Positions 34,781 through 46,059 of a stretch of 64,000 nucleotides of DNA are shown here, piece by piece. The notes under the pieces are model-generated. The model made no database searches. It had not been told where the DNA came from and was given only the letters and a program-made list of their open reading frames with translations. A program made the position numbers and the translations under genes. How positions within the stretch are numbered: the first letter of the stretch is position 1; each line of letters begins with the position of its first letter. Source of the stretch: Ashinkailepas kermadecensis (lineage: Eukaryota > Arthropoda > Thecostraca > Neolepadidae); the NCBI GenBank assembly GCA_034440615.1, contig JAOTOM010004877.1, positions 482,739-546,738 of the forward strand, in the 5' to 3' direction.

Positions 34781-37700
34781 AATTAATCACAACCATTTGC
34801 CAAATGGGCAAATATCACACCATGCTCAATTTGTTAAAACAAGCATTCCTACATTTTCAAGTCATTATTTACCTGGATAAACAAAGTCACCCTCTTACCA
34901 GCACACAAGGTGGATTCCAAACATATTGCTGACAGGGTCTAGCACCACCAAGGGACAGTTAAGATCATGACAGAAGAATATCCATATGATGGCCCAAATA
35001 CTGCTGAGTAGCAAGACTGACAGCCAATGCATGCATGTCTTCATGCCATTCACCTAATCAGGATGACCTGAGCATGGTGGTTGACTAGCACACCATACTG
35101 GGTGTAATTCTGCACATCACCATACCGAGTGACAATGGCTTCCAGCATGGCACCTGCTGCACCAGGTCATCAGCATTTTCCATGCCACACCAGCTTGGCA
35201 ATCACGATTTCTCTACACTGCACCATGTCATGGTACACTTTTGAGATCTCAAAATTATTGTAAAAAGCATGCTACTAAACATATCTTGATGTCTTCATCA
35301 AGAGCATTGTACACAAACACCTTCTGGAACTCCTCAATCAACCACAGGGCACCATCACACAGAATCACAAAAGGTAGAACAAATTGCACTTTGATGGAAA
35401 TGTGGCATATGATGTTTCAAGATACTTGAGTAATGAGTATACCAGGTGAATCAGCATGGATGAGCATGATGATATTTCCAAGTGTGGCTTTTTGAAACTA
35501 CTAATAGTATGCCAGTGACATCAGCAAATAATTACAGGAAATACTCACGAAAAGCCACTTGCATTACCATGTTATAAAAATATGCAATGATTACATGATT
35601 GTCTAGTGTGAAAACCTGATTAGGTAACAGATCACCACATATCATACACATCCTGCTGTCAAGGTGCACTACATTGGTGCAAAATCACATGTTCACACAA
35701 AATCAGCAACACCAATCAGCATCCCATTTGTGATTTGTGCACCAAATAGCTCCAGTGAAGTGTTATACTCTGCATAATTGCTTGCATACCAACCATGGAT
35801 GTACTTAAAATGTGATGCCCTCTACTTGGGTTGGGCAGCTGCAAGAAGTGGCACATCCAAATTCACAAACTTAGGTGTCAAGGGAGGGATGCAAAGTTCC
35901 AATGTCATGCCATGCAAACACCAGGGAAACAGGCCCCAACAAATAATTTTGCCTGGGGTTGTGGGATTTTGCCTTTGCTTTGTTTGGTTGTGGGACCACC
36001 TCCAAATCCAACCAGACTTCCCCCCCACCACCCAGAGCAATGGGGAAAGGTCACCAACTAGGGGCCATAGCCATGACTATGGGTATGGACATGCCCCACA
36101 AGCTAGTATGTTAGATGCTCAGAGGACCAGCACAACTTCAATATATGTAATGTAATGTATTTCGGATCCTCCCAAGCAGGGTTTTTCAGTTTCCATTACA
36201 GAAGTGCACTAATGCACAGCACAAACCATCATCACGAGCATACACGATAACGAGTGGCATCACAGTGCTGACGTAAGCGATGTTCCGGAGGCCGGAAATT
36301 AGAGCCCGGACATGTGCAGCATGGCATATACAGCATATACATGCCTACCACCAGGCAGCTTCTTGGGGGTTTAGGTGTGCATCAACTGCAGAGGTTATGC
36401 AGCTACCAGACAGCTTCCAAAAGGGTTTCTATTGCTAGAGAAGCAAATATGTGAAAACCTTCAAATAATGTGCCTATGTTTCCTACATTCCAAATTAAAC
36501 ATGCACTTACTGTCTCAGTGAGAAACTGCATGAAAGTCATGCACAGTCTTACTCCTACAAAGACGAATACTGGCATTAAAACATTGGTCATTGTGACCAT
36601 GATTGATGCAAATAACATTTATTTCTGCACCAAGTTACTTTCATAAAAACTGTCTACATATATCAAGTATGATGTTCCTTCTCCAGTTGTAATTGTTTCA
36701 TATACTCATATCTCCAGAACGTGCTGGTGCATATCTCATTCCTGGCACCTTTCCTTTTGTCATATGTTCCAGCTTAAACTACATGGCAAGGACAGCCCAG
36801 TTGGCAAGTAAGGCAGGCAACTACCGCACATTTAACAGCTTGGATGGGCATGTCCTTTTCTTATTTGAAATTAACAGCTAAAGGTCCACACAAAACTTGA
36901 ACATGAATGCATTAATAATTATTTCCTCAGCAGAATTGGATTACAGTGAATAGGCATGCATCTCAAAATAATTAAACCAGACTTGCAATAAAATACCTTC
37001 CACAGGTTGATATCTTATGGCAAACATGTAAGTAAGGGTATTAGATAAACAGAGCAGTGTGACACCAAATATTAGTCTGGATTGCTCAGAATGGTTGACA
37101 TCCAATATGTAACCAATGTTCTCAGGAATGCAAAGTTGAATGCAATAGCTAGCCATATCAACCTTAAATGCCAGTGCAGTAATCTGACCCAACATAAGCC
37201 CTAATTATTTGACAACACAACACCTGATGTTTGATTGCATAGAGCCAAGACATGCTGAGCAATGCAACAACTGAATATCCAGCATTGGACTGCACCAAAT
37301 AATTGCATTGCAATATGTCAATGCAATGCAAAGAAAACTATTTTGATTAACATTCTAACACCTTCATGCACAGTAAATAAAGACTGCCAGGTATAAATTT
37401 GAACTCTTAGCCTAATGCCATCCACAGTATTATAAATTCATTTCAGGACACATTTCCACGTCAGCCATTTTGAATTATTCTTATTGCCATTTTATGGTCA
37501 TGAATGAAAAGCATAGTAAAAAAATATCTTGAATTATGCAACTAATTAATAACTGGTAGCCTTTTGTAAATAGTAAAGCAGAATGGCTTTATACATTTTG
37601 TTTAATCAGCAGTGGCACCAAATTGTTGGCATTTATTCATTTTCAAAGTGGTAGGTGTTGATAGGAAAGCAGGGTTGGAAAAAAAAGTTTGTGGTATGCC

Positions 37701-37939
37701 ATAGTTTGTCATATTAACCAGTAAAAAAACAGCTACTGGTAAAAATTAAGCACACAGCAGACCACAATGGCCTGATAACTCAGTGCTACAGAAAACCTCC
37801 AGTCCAGAATCACAAACCTGGCATGATCTCTGCAGCACATGCTTTTCCCAAGCTCCTGGCATCAATCAGTTTATGTCAGCATCTTGGCAACTCTGGGCAA
37901 AAGGTTGGAAAAAAACTATGTAATAAGGTATTCACAAGA
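34781..37939. other. No gene recognised
   Basis: AT-rich sequence. It holds short insertion F at 36350-36417; no domain-bearing frame or clear repeat otherwise. Confidence 0.5.
36350..36417 (-). mobile_element. Short insertion F (42 bp) with 13-bp duplication
   Basis: Body 36363-36404 between ACCAGGCAGCTTC and ACCAGACAGCTTC. The core reads GGTGTGCATCAACTGCAGAG on the plus strand. Confidence 0.8.
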
Positions 37940-39792
37940 CATGTTTGACCTGAACCTACAAAGGAAAATTAAATATTAGAACTTGTGCTTACTAATGAGG
38001 AAAATGTTGTACAAAATGTGAACATAGGAGACCTTTTGTAATAGTGATCACAACTTATATGCTTCTCATTTTATGTTGGAAGTGTAGGAACCAATAAAAC
38101 ATTGATTCCAAACTTTGCTAAAGGGAAATACAATGAGTTCAGGAACTTCCTGAATGCAATTCTTTGGGAAGAATTATTGAAGGGCTTAGATGCTTATGAA
38201 ATGTGGAGAATGCTAAAAGGTAAACTATTTCAAGGCCAGGATAGGTTCATTCCCAATAGGCAAATTAGACTAACCAGGGTTGAACACCATTCATGGCTGA
38301 CCAGGGAAGTAAAGCATTTACTGGAGTCAAAGAAACAGGCATTCAAGAAACTAAAAGATGCTAACTCTGAGGTAAACCTTGAATCATATATAATAGCTAG
38401 AAATAAAGTTAGGTATGTTAGGGCATCTAAAAGACTGACTAATCAAATTAGCTCAAGAATGTTCAGCAGGTAATGCTAAGATTCTTTAGCTTCCACAAAT
38501 TTAAGGCTAAAAAGTGTTGTGTAGGGCCACTGGAGGTAGATGGGAAAATAGTGGTTGATGGTGATATTGTGGAATCCCTAGTCAAGCTATTCTCACTAGT
38601 CTTTACTAAGGAGAACTCTGGTACAATAGAAACAACTGAAGGTTATGTCATGACAAGTGATAGGCTGGAACCTTGGGTTCTTTTAAAACACATTCAACCG
38701 CTAGGTTATATAGCGTCGCTAGGCTAGTGATAGGCTGGAGGATCTTACAATAACTACAGAAGCTGTAGAAAAGCAGTTGCAGAATATAAAACCTAATAAA
38801 GCTTCTGGACCAGATGATATATATGCTAGGGTAGTGTGCTAAAGCTTTAGCCATTCACCTAGGTATAATTTTCACATGGTCTGTGGAATATTCTGAAGTA
38901 CCTGAGGAGTGGAGAAATGCTAACGTAGTACCAATTTTCAAAAAGGGAAGTATGAAGTGTGTAGGAAACTACAGGCTAGTCGGTCTGACCTCAATAGTTT
39001 GCAAGGTACTAGAAAATCTGGCTAAACCATGTTCATATTCATCTTGATAGGCACAACCTTTTACGGGAACACAGATTTCGATCTTGAAGGTCTTGTTTAA
39101 CTAACCTATTGGAGTTCATGGAGTATGTTACTAAAGAAGTAGACAATCAAAGCAGGATGGATGTCATGTACTTGGACTCTAGCAAAGCTTTTGATAAAGT
39201 TCCACATGGGAGGCTAATTCATCAACTACAGCAACAGAGTTTGTTGGAAAAGTTCTAGGTTGGATTGAAGCATGGTTGAGGGGAAGGAAACAAAGGGTAG
39301 TGTTAAATGGATGAAAATCTGATTGGAAGGATGTTCTGAGTGGAGTACCACAGGGCTCTGTTCTAGGGCCACTTTTCTTTATCAACTTTGTGAATAACAT
39401 TGAGGTAGGGCTGAGGAATAGTGTTGAAATTTGCTTATGATATGAAGCTGGTAGGAGTGGCAAATAGTAGTGATCAATCTAGTAATATTCAACTAGACTT
39501 GGAGGACCTAAAAAGTGGGCTGATCAACAGCAGATGTCTTTCAACTGTGATAAGATTGGCTATGGTAGCACAATGGGCATGATTGGAGGAGTTTGTAATT
39601 GTTGAGGAGTGTGTTATGCAATATCAGGTGAATAGTGCTCGATAGGCTGGGATATATAGCTCCTTAAGAACTTGAGATAAATAATTGATTGAGGTGTGAC
39701 TATGTACTTTTCTAGTATCTTTTCAAGACAGGCTTAACCCAGATGGGCCCCTATGGCTCTTATTAAGCCGTAACACTATGACTTTATGACTT
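37940..39792 (+). mobile_element. CR1-like LINE fragment, plus strand
   Basis: 5'-truncated, same family as 33490-34780 but opposite orientation. In order: endonuclease tail (LVLTNEENVVQNV, near 37985), a linker with RLTRVEHHSWLTREVKHLLE (38265-38330), and RT blocks EEWRNANVVPIFKKGSMK (38905-38955), FDKVPHGRLI (39190), GWIEAWLRGRKQRVVLNG (39265), GVPQGSVLGPLFFINFV (39340). A 3' end follows near 39790. Multiple stops and frameshifts; it carries short insertion G. Confidence 0.87.
38656..38739 (-). mobile_element. Short insertion G (56 bp) with 14-bp duplication
   Basis: Body 38670-38725 between perfect AGTGATAGGCTGGA copies, inside the plus-strand CR1-like LINE. The sequence (CATTCAACCG, GGTTATATAGCGTCGC) is closest to the tail half of the tRNA-headed SINE and so links the two groups. 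Confidence 0.88.
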
Positions 39793-40519
39793 GACCTCTG
39801 TAAAGCAAACAAAAGGATCATGTTTGTTTAATATGAATAACTTTTTTCTGAAATATTTCAATATTTGATTAGTTTCCTTGAAAAGCAAGGTAGATTAGGT
39901 TAGGTTGCATTAAGTATTAAATTTGGTAGACATTTTGGAGAAGCATGTCTGAAAATTTTTAGCTTTATATTTTTCTTAAAAGGGGGCTGGGCTATGTTAA
40001 GGTACATTTCAATAGGGAGGCTAAGCTAGGTTAAATTATATTTAGCATTCTTTGTCATGATATTTTACCAAACTGAAAAATCCTTTTTGGTCTTACTTTG
40101 CTTGCCAACTAAAAAATAAGCATTTGGAGAGGAATTTAGTGATCACAGATGTTTTAATCATGTTCATAACAAATTGCATCAGAATAAATTAATTAAAACA
40201 TTATCTTAAAGTACATTTACCACAAGAAATACCCTGTGCTGGATTTTGTCACCCAGAACATTCAACAGAACCCCATTCTCTTCTTGCTGGAGGGCTGAAT
40301 GAAAGCAACAACTTTAAAATAGGTTTTACACATCATGCATCAATAAACAAAATGAAGGAGTTAGGTTATGCTTGGTTGGGCCAAGTTATATTTTTTGGTA
40401 TTATTGCAATTTAAGGTAACCACAAGACATGCTTTATGCACATTTTACCTCCATGAAGCATACACAGAGGTTAGGTTTGGTTAAGTTAGGCATTTGTTGT
40501 AGGCTAGAAAAAAGACATG

Positions 40520-40588
40520 CCAATTGCAGTGGTTAGTTATTTGGGCTTCGACCAGAATTGATCATTCGTGCCCACCAATTGCAGTGGT
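40520..40588 (-). mobile_element. Short tailed insertion H (41-42 bp) with 13-14-bp duplication
   Basis: Body about 40534-40574 between CCAATTGCAGTGGT copies. The plus strand starts TTAGTTATTTGGGCTTCGAC and ends CGTGCCCA. Confidence 0.85.
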
Positions 40589-42014
40589 CATACAGCTCAA
40601 GGATATACCTAGGCAGGCACCTTGGTATCTCTACCAGCTCAGTGCCATTGATAAATGAGTTGAGGAACTTACTTTATATTTGACATTGAACTGGAGCTCA
40701 GGTGGTTCATTGCAGCTTGACTTGGCCTAACTTCAGTCATAGCTCTTTAAATCAAATACTTAAAGCAAAAGAAGCAATACATCGACGCGACCCTCACAGA
40801 CTCAACCTCTTGATTTACAACAAAGCAGATGTTTAGTCTTGTCGATAACGGCCGCTGGAAAACCGATCTGGAAAGAAAAACCGACGTGAGTATTCCATGC
40901 TAAAAACCATGGTGATGCAAGATATGAAATTCAAAAACGTTCGTGACATAGTATGCTTCAGACGTTTAGTTAAATTGTACAACTCGACCAGGCCATCACG
41001 GCCCTAACCACATCGCATACGTAACCAACGCACCCTCACCCCTCACCACACAACACGCAGCAAATCTCCACGCTCAACTCACTGGCAGCCGCGCACCGGA
41101 TATATAGCACAAGATAACATAGCAAACATTATGCTAAAGCATAGCAAATCTACAAAGTATTAATTTTGTAACCGAATATTCAGAACATGGTTGATCTGGT
41201 AAACTAAAACACGTGATATCGGTAAAATGTTTAATAACCATTGGAAGATCGCTCATTGTCTTCAGCATTTGCTCTAGGCACCGTTCGTACATATAGCATA
41301 TCGTTAGTCCTGATGAATCTAGCTCAAAGATGGCCGAGAAGGAATGAAAAGGAATGAGATCCATGGAGTGTGGAGAGGAGACGCCGTAAAAAGGAACATT
41401 TTCCAATGATTTTCCATTTTATGCTTGTGCAATACATGAATAACACATGGCGCGACTTGAAAGTTAATCCATTGAAAACTACCTACGATACAAAAACAAC
41501 AGGGCCGGTTTTGGAACCAACTAGTAAATTCATTATGATGAAAGAAATCCAGGAAAAAGTGTATCATGGCAATGGCAGAGACATTCCGGAGACTGGGAGG
41601 TGGTGGGATACCTTGTACGAAAATCGTTTTACTTCGCCTCTATCAATGAAGTAATGACTGACAAAAGAGAGACACTGGCAGAAACCACCTTCCCACCGCG
41701 GAAAGCCGACGGCGAGGTACTCGGGGGGGGGGCTCCTTCCCAGCAGGGAGTGCCTCCCGAGGGTCCTCCAACGGATGGGCGGGGAAGGTGACAATTTAGT
41801 AGGGGAGGCGCAGTTCAGCATTGGGTGATGGACGGGGTCATGCAGTCCCGACATGTCTCGAAGTTCGTATTGTACCGATGTAGGAAGACAAGAATAGGCC
41901 TAAAAACGCTCCGTTCCTGTGCCGAAAGCCCGTGGCGTTGCCAATGACATTTGCCGATCCGGAAGCGTACCAAACGGCAAACCAGCCCATTTGCCGACTC
42001 AGAGGGGAATGAGC

Positions 42015-42072
42015 GAGGAACTCTGGGGCTTTAGGGCGCATCGACTACATCGGTCATGTGAGGAACTCTGGG
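42015..42072 (-). mobile_element. Short insertion I (32 bp) with 13-bp duplication
   Basis: Body 42028-42059 between perfect GAGGAACTCTGGG copies. It contains the core GGGCGCATCGACTACATCGG but not the AACYAAC tail. Confidence 0.85.
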
Positions 42073-42602
42073 TATGTACCTCTCCACAATGATGGAGCGC
42101 GCAGATAGGACACCAATTAGGAAGGCCCACTTACAACCCTGCCTCCTCGGAAGATCTCCGTCAAATACGCCTTTCTGGAAAATGACAAAATGCAGGAGTT
42201 CCAGCCACCCCAGAGATCGGAAGTTCCCCAAAGCTGCAGCTTCCGCGGTGAACCATGTATCACAGCCTCCTCGGGAGCATTATAGGGAATATAATAGAAC
42301 ACGGGAATTGCCACAGTTACCACACCCATCCTTAAATGTCAGACATCTGGTGAAAATCTTCATACATAGGGTGCCGATAGAAGTGTGTGGAATTGCAACA
42401 CGGCTGGAGATCTCACGAACCTAGGGGAGGGGGGGGGGGGGTGAGGGTCAAGTTCCTACCAGTGATTCACGTCCATATATTTAAGACATTTTCAGATTGA
42501 ATAGGGAAAATGACAAATTAACATCTGCAGGGTACCAAACCAGAGTGGTACAGAATCCCCGACCCACCCGGGATCTGCAGCCATGAAATGCAACCGGAGA
42601 TT

Positions 42603-42690
42603 AATGTGTAGCCTGTAGTTAGTTATTAGGGTTTTTGGGCGCATCAACTGCATTGGTTATACAGCGCCCATAACGAATGTGTAGCCTGTA
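42603..42690 (-). mobile_element. Short tailed insertion J (58 bp) with 15-bp duplication
   Basis: Body 42618-42675 between perfect AATGTGTAGCCTGTA copies. The plus strand starts GTTAGTTATTAGGG, then GGGCGCATCAACTGCATTGG and CAGCGCCCATAACG. The 6-bp hairpin arms are complete. This is the best reference copy. Confidence 0.95.
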
Positions 42691-43084
42691 AAAATAATGC
42701 ACCGAGAAATACGAATTTCACCAGACCCGCTGCCTGCCACTGTCAATTCGTGAAGGACACATGTGGAACAGTTGATTCAATTGGGTTGAAAGCTCGAAAG
42801 CCTCGCCTCAGTGGCGGATCCAGGATTTGACCACGGTGGAGGCATGCATAATTTTGGTGCCCCATGTACTTTAGTGGCCCCACCATGGATTTTGTGTTCA
42901 ACGAGGAAAGGATGCGCACCAAAATGTTAGCATCGAAGCATTGGCCTTCTCCGATCAGGGTGCTCGAGGTGGGAGCCTAGACAGACGGCAGCACGGGTGG
43001 ACAAATACATTGCACACGATTCCGCACCTCATGGCGAGTGAAAATACTGTTGTGAAATGTGAAGTGTGAAATGCGAGTGAAAAT

Positions 43085-45800
43085 AACTGAAAATACCGTT
43101 GATGCCCGCAAAAGTCGCACCGGGGTCCCTGTATTTTACGCTGGGAGTCTCAAAAGGTCCGGCAGGCGCCACCGAAAATAGCGCTGAAAACTCCAAAAGC
43201 CTGGCCGGGGCTCCTGAACATCACGCTGGGGTCCTGAAAATCGCGCTAGGGGCTGGACAGGCCGCAACAGGGCCCCAAAACTCATCGAGGCCAAACAAAA
43301 TGAAGCCAAGGCACGAAAAAGCAATCCGTACATGGAAAATCATTCTGGGCCCACAATAATCGCGTCAAAAGCTCCCAAAGCGACTTGGGCCCCGAAAACG
43401 TGTCGAGGCCGCTAAAATTCGCCCAAGGGATCCCAATAAATGGCGTCATTGCCAAAAAATCGCACTAGGACCCAAAAAGTTGCGTCGCAGCTCCCGAATA
43501 TCCGTGGGACCCAAAAGGCAGCGCCGTAGCCCCAAAGGTCACAGCTGGTCATCAAAAATCAATTATTATCTGGAATGTCAATCTTCGGCTTCGGAAATCG
43601 CGTCAAACACTACCAAAGAAACCGGTCGGGCCCCGAAAAAGGAACGTGCCTGGTCACTGAAAAACCTCTGACCTGGAGCCCGAGGAATCTTACCAGGACC
43701 CAAAAATACCGCACAGGAGGATTTGAAAGGTAGAACTGCGTCCAAAAGTCACAGACTTGATCGAATCGACTAGAGCACTGGACAATTAATAACAGTTCCA
43801 GAGATAAAACTATCCGAAGGGACTTCCTATTCGGGAGGATGCCCTTAGCTGAAAAAAAAACAACAGCCGCAGTGGCGTACCAGAGGGGAAAATTTCCTCT
43901 TACCGGAAGGGGTTGGCTGCCAAGAATCGTGTCGTTGTTATCAAAAATCGCGCTTGAGACCAAAACTTCGCATCGCCTCCCCCTCCCCGGAATTTGTGTA
44001 GGGGTTCAAATAAATACAGCAGGACCCAGACAACTCACCGAAGCCAGAATATTTGCACAGTGGCGTACCGATGTGGGGACATGAAGGGGAATTGCCCTCC
44101 CTCTCCCAGAGAGGTTGTGGGGCCCCAAGAACTGCCGCGGGTTTCGGAAGAAAATGGGCCAGACTCACTAAAAATCCCTCCTAGGTTCCAGAAATCGCAC
44201 AGGGGCCCATAAAATCAAATTTGGGGTCCCGAAAAGTCGCGCAAGGGCACCTAAAAATGACGCTGGGGCCTTCAAAATCACACCAAGGCCCCTGAAAATC
44301 GCGTTGTTGCCCCCAAAAATTGTTCAGGGCCCCCAAGGATGACACCGAGGCTCTAAAAAGTGGGGACCCCTGAAAATACCGCCGAGGTCCACAAAAAAAT
44401 CGCGCCGGGGCCCCCAGAAAGACGCGCCGTGCCCCCGAAAATTACGTTGGGGTCTCAAATGGTCGGGACGGGGCCCCTGGAAATAACGGAAAAGTATCGC
44501 CGGGGGGAGAAAAAGTCGCTCGGACCCAAAAAGAGGACCGGGCCCCTGATAATCACTGGGGCCCAAAAGGTCAGGCCGGGACCCTGAAAATACTGCTGGG
44601 GACCCACAAAAAATGTACCGTGGACCAAAAAATCTCGCCGGGGATCCTACAAATTATATTGGCAGCTCCAAAAGCCGCGTAGCGGCCATGAAAATGACTC
44701 AGGTGTCTCAAAAATCGCACCAGGGCCCCTGAAAATCACGTTCAGGGCACAGCGAATCGTTCCGGGCCCATGAAAATGATGCAGGGGCTCCAAAAAGTGT
44801 GACTGGGGCGCTTGAAAATATCGCTGTGACCCGAAAAAAATCGCACCGCGGACCACTAAATGACGCTGGGCCTCCAAAACGTCTGGTCGGAACCCCTGGA
44901 AATCACGCTGGGGCCCCAAAAATATCGCTTGGGCCCCTCAAAATGACGTTGGGGCCAAAAGAGGCGGACCGGACCCTGAAAATCACGCTGGGGCCCAAAA
45001 GATCGGGACCGGCCAATGCAAATCGCGCTGAGCCCCCACAAAGTCGGACCGGGCCTTTGAAAATCACGCTGGTGTCCAAAACGTCGTACCGGGGTTCAAG
45101 AAAATCATGATGGGGGGCCTGAGAGGTCGGGACAGGGCCCCTGAGAATCACGCTGTGCCTGGAGTACCAAAAAATTTCGCCCGGGTCCCTGAAAATCACG
45201 CTAGGGACACGACAGGTCGCACCGGAGCCCCCAAAGTGTCATTCAGACCACCCAAGAAATGAAGCCTGGGCAACGAAAAAGCAGTCCGGATATGAACAAT
45301 CACTCTGGGGTCCCAATAATCGTTCGAAAACCCCTCAAAACGTGTTGGGCCCCCAAAACGTATCGTGGCCGGAAACTACCACTATGGATCCCAATAAGTG
45401 ACCACGGGGTTAAATGACCACGGGCACTTAGTGACCACGGGCACTTAGACCACAAAACATCACACAACTGTCCTTGAAAATATCTCCAGTGGGGGGGGGG
45501 CAGAAAGTTTCCCCGAAGCCTCACAAGTCTCAGCTGGCTTCCCAAAAATCAATCCCTACCCGAAATGTCACTATGCACCACGCGCGGGAGTTTGCAAACA
45601 AAAATAACTAACGCCAAAAATCACAATGGTGCTCAATCGAATCGACCCGAACACCTAAAGATTCAGAACAGGTCCCGGAAGAAAATCCTCTGAAAGGCCC
45701 TAATCTTTCATGCTATCTTTCATTCCAATCTTGATGCTATCGGTTGAAACAAAAAAACTTGAGCAACCTCGGTGGCGTGCCCGAGGAAGATGCCCGGCTC
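43085..45800 (+). repeat. GGGGCCCC/AAAA-type repeat, copy 2
   Basis: The same alternating ~21-bp units as copy 1 (e.g. GGGGCCCCTGAAAATC, GGCCCAAAAAGTCGC). The spacer block GGCGTACC...GAGAGG...CCCAAGAA appears at 43871 and 44058, and the ATCACTCTGGGGTCCCAATA block at 43335 and 45295. The 3' non-repetitive part of the element is missing. Confidence 0.75.
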
Positions 45801-46059
45801 CTGAAAGAGTTCAACACTTCATGCACTCGATTCAATACTGACATTGAAAGTCTGATGTTTCTGGCATAATTCCATATTCATTCATCGAGACTGAATGTGA
45901 CCGATGTGAATGTGATATCCATACAGTCCACAGAGACGGAATGTGACACCTGAAAGCGGATTTTGCAGTCCTGGAAGCACAATTTCAACGTGTGATTGTG
46001 GACTATCCCAAGCCCAAAATTTGTATTTGCTGATATTTTAATTGCGACTTGCAGGAACC

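Larger units (their letters stand above)
39793..43080. other. No gene recognised
   Basis: Contains TTAGGTTAGG-like motifs (39890-40500), short insertions H, I and J, and poly-G stretches near 41720 and 42425. Open frames at 41370-42420 have no recognisable domain. Confidence 0.5.

Noticed and set aside
39880..40500. TTAGG telomere-like tract
   Set aside because: Only scattered one- or two-unit motifs; no continuous array.
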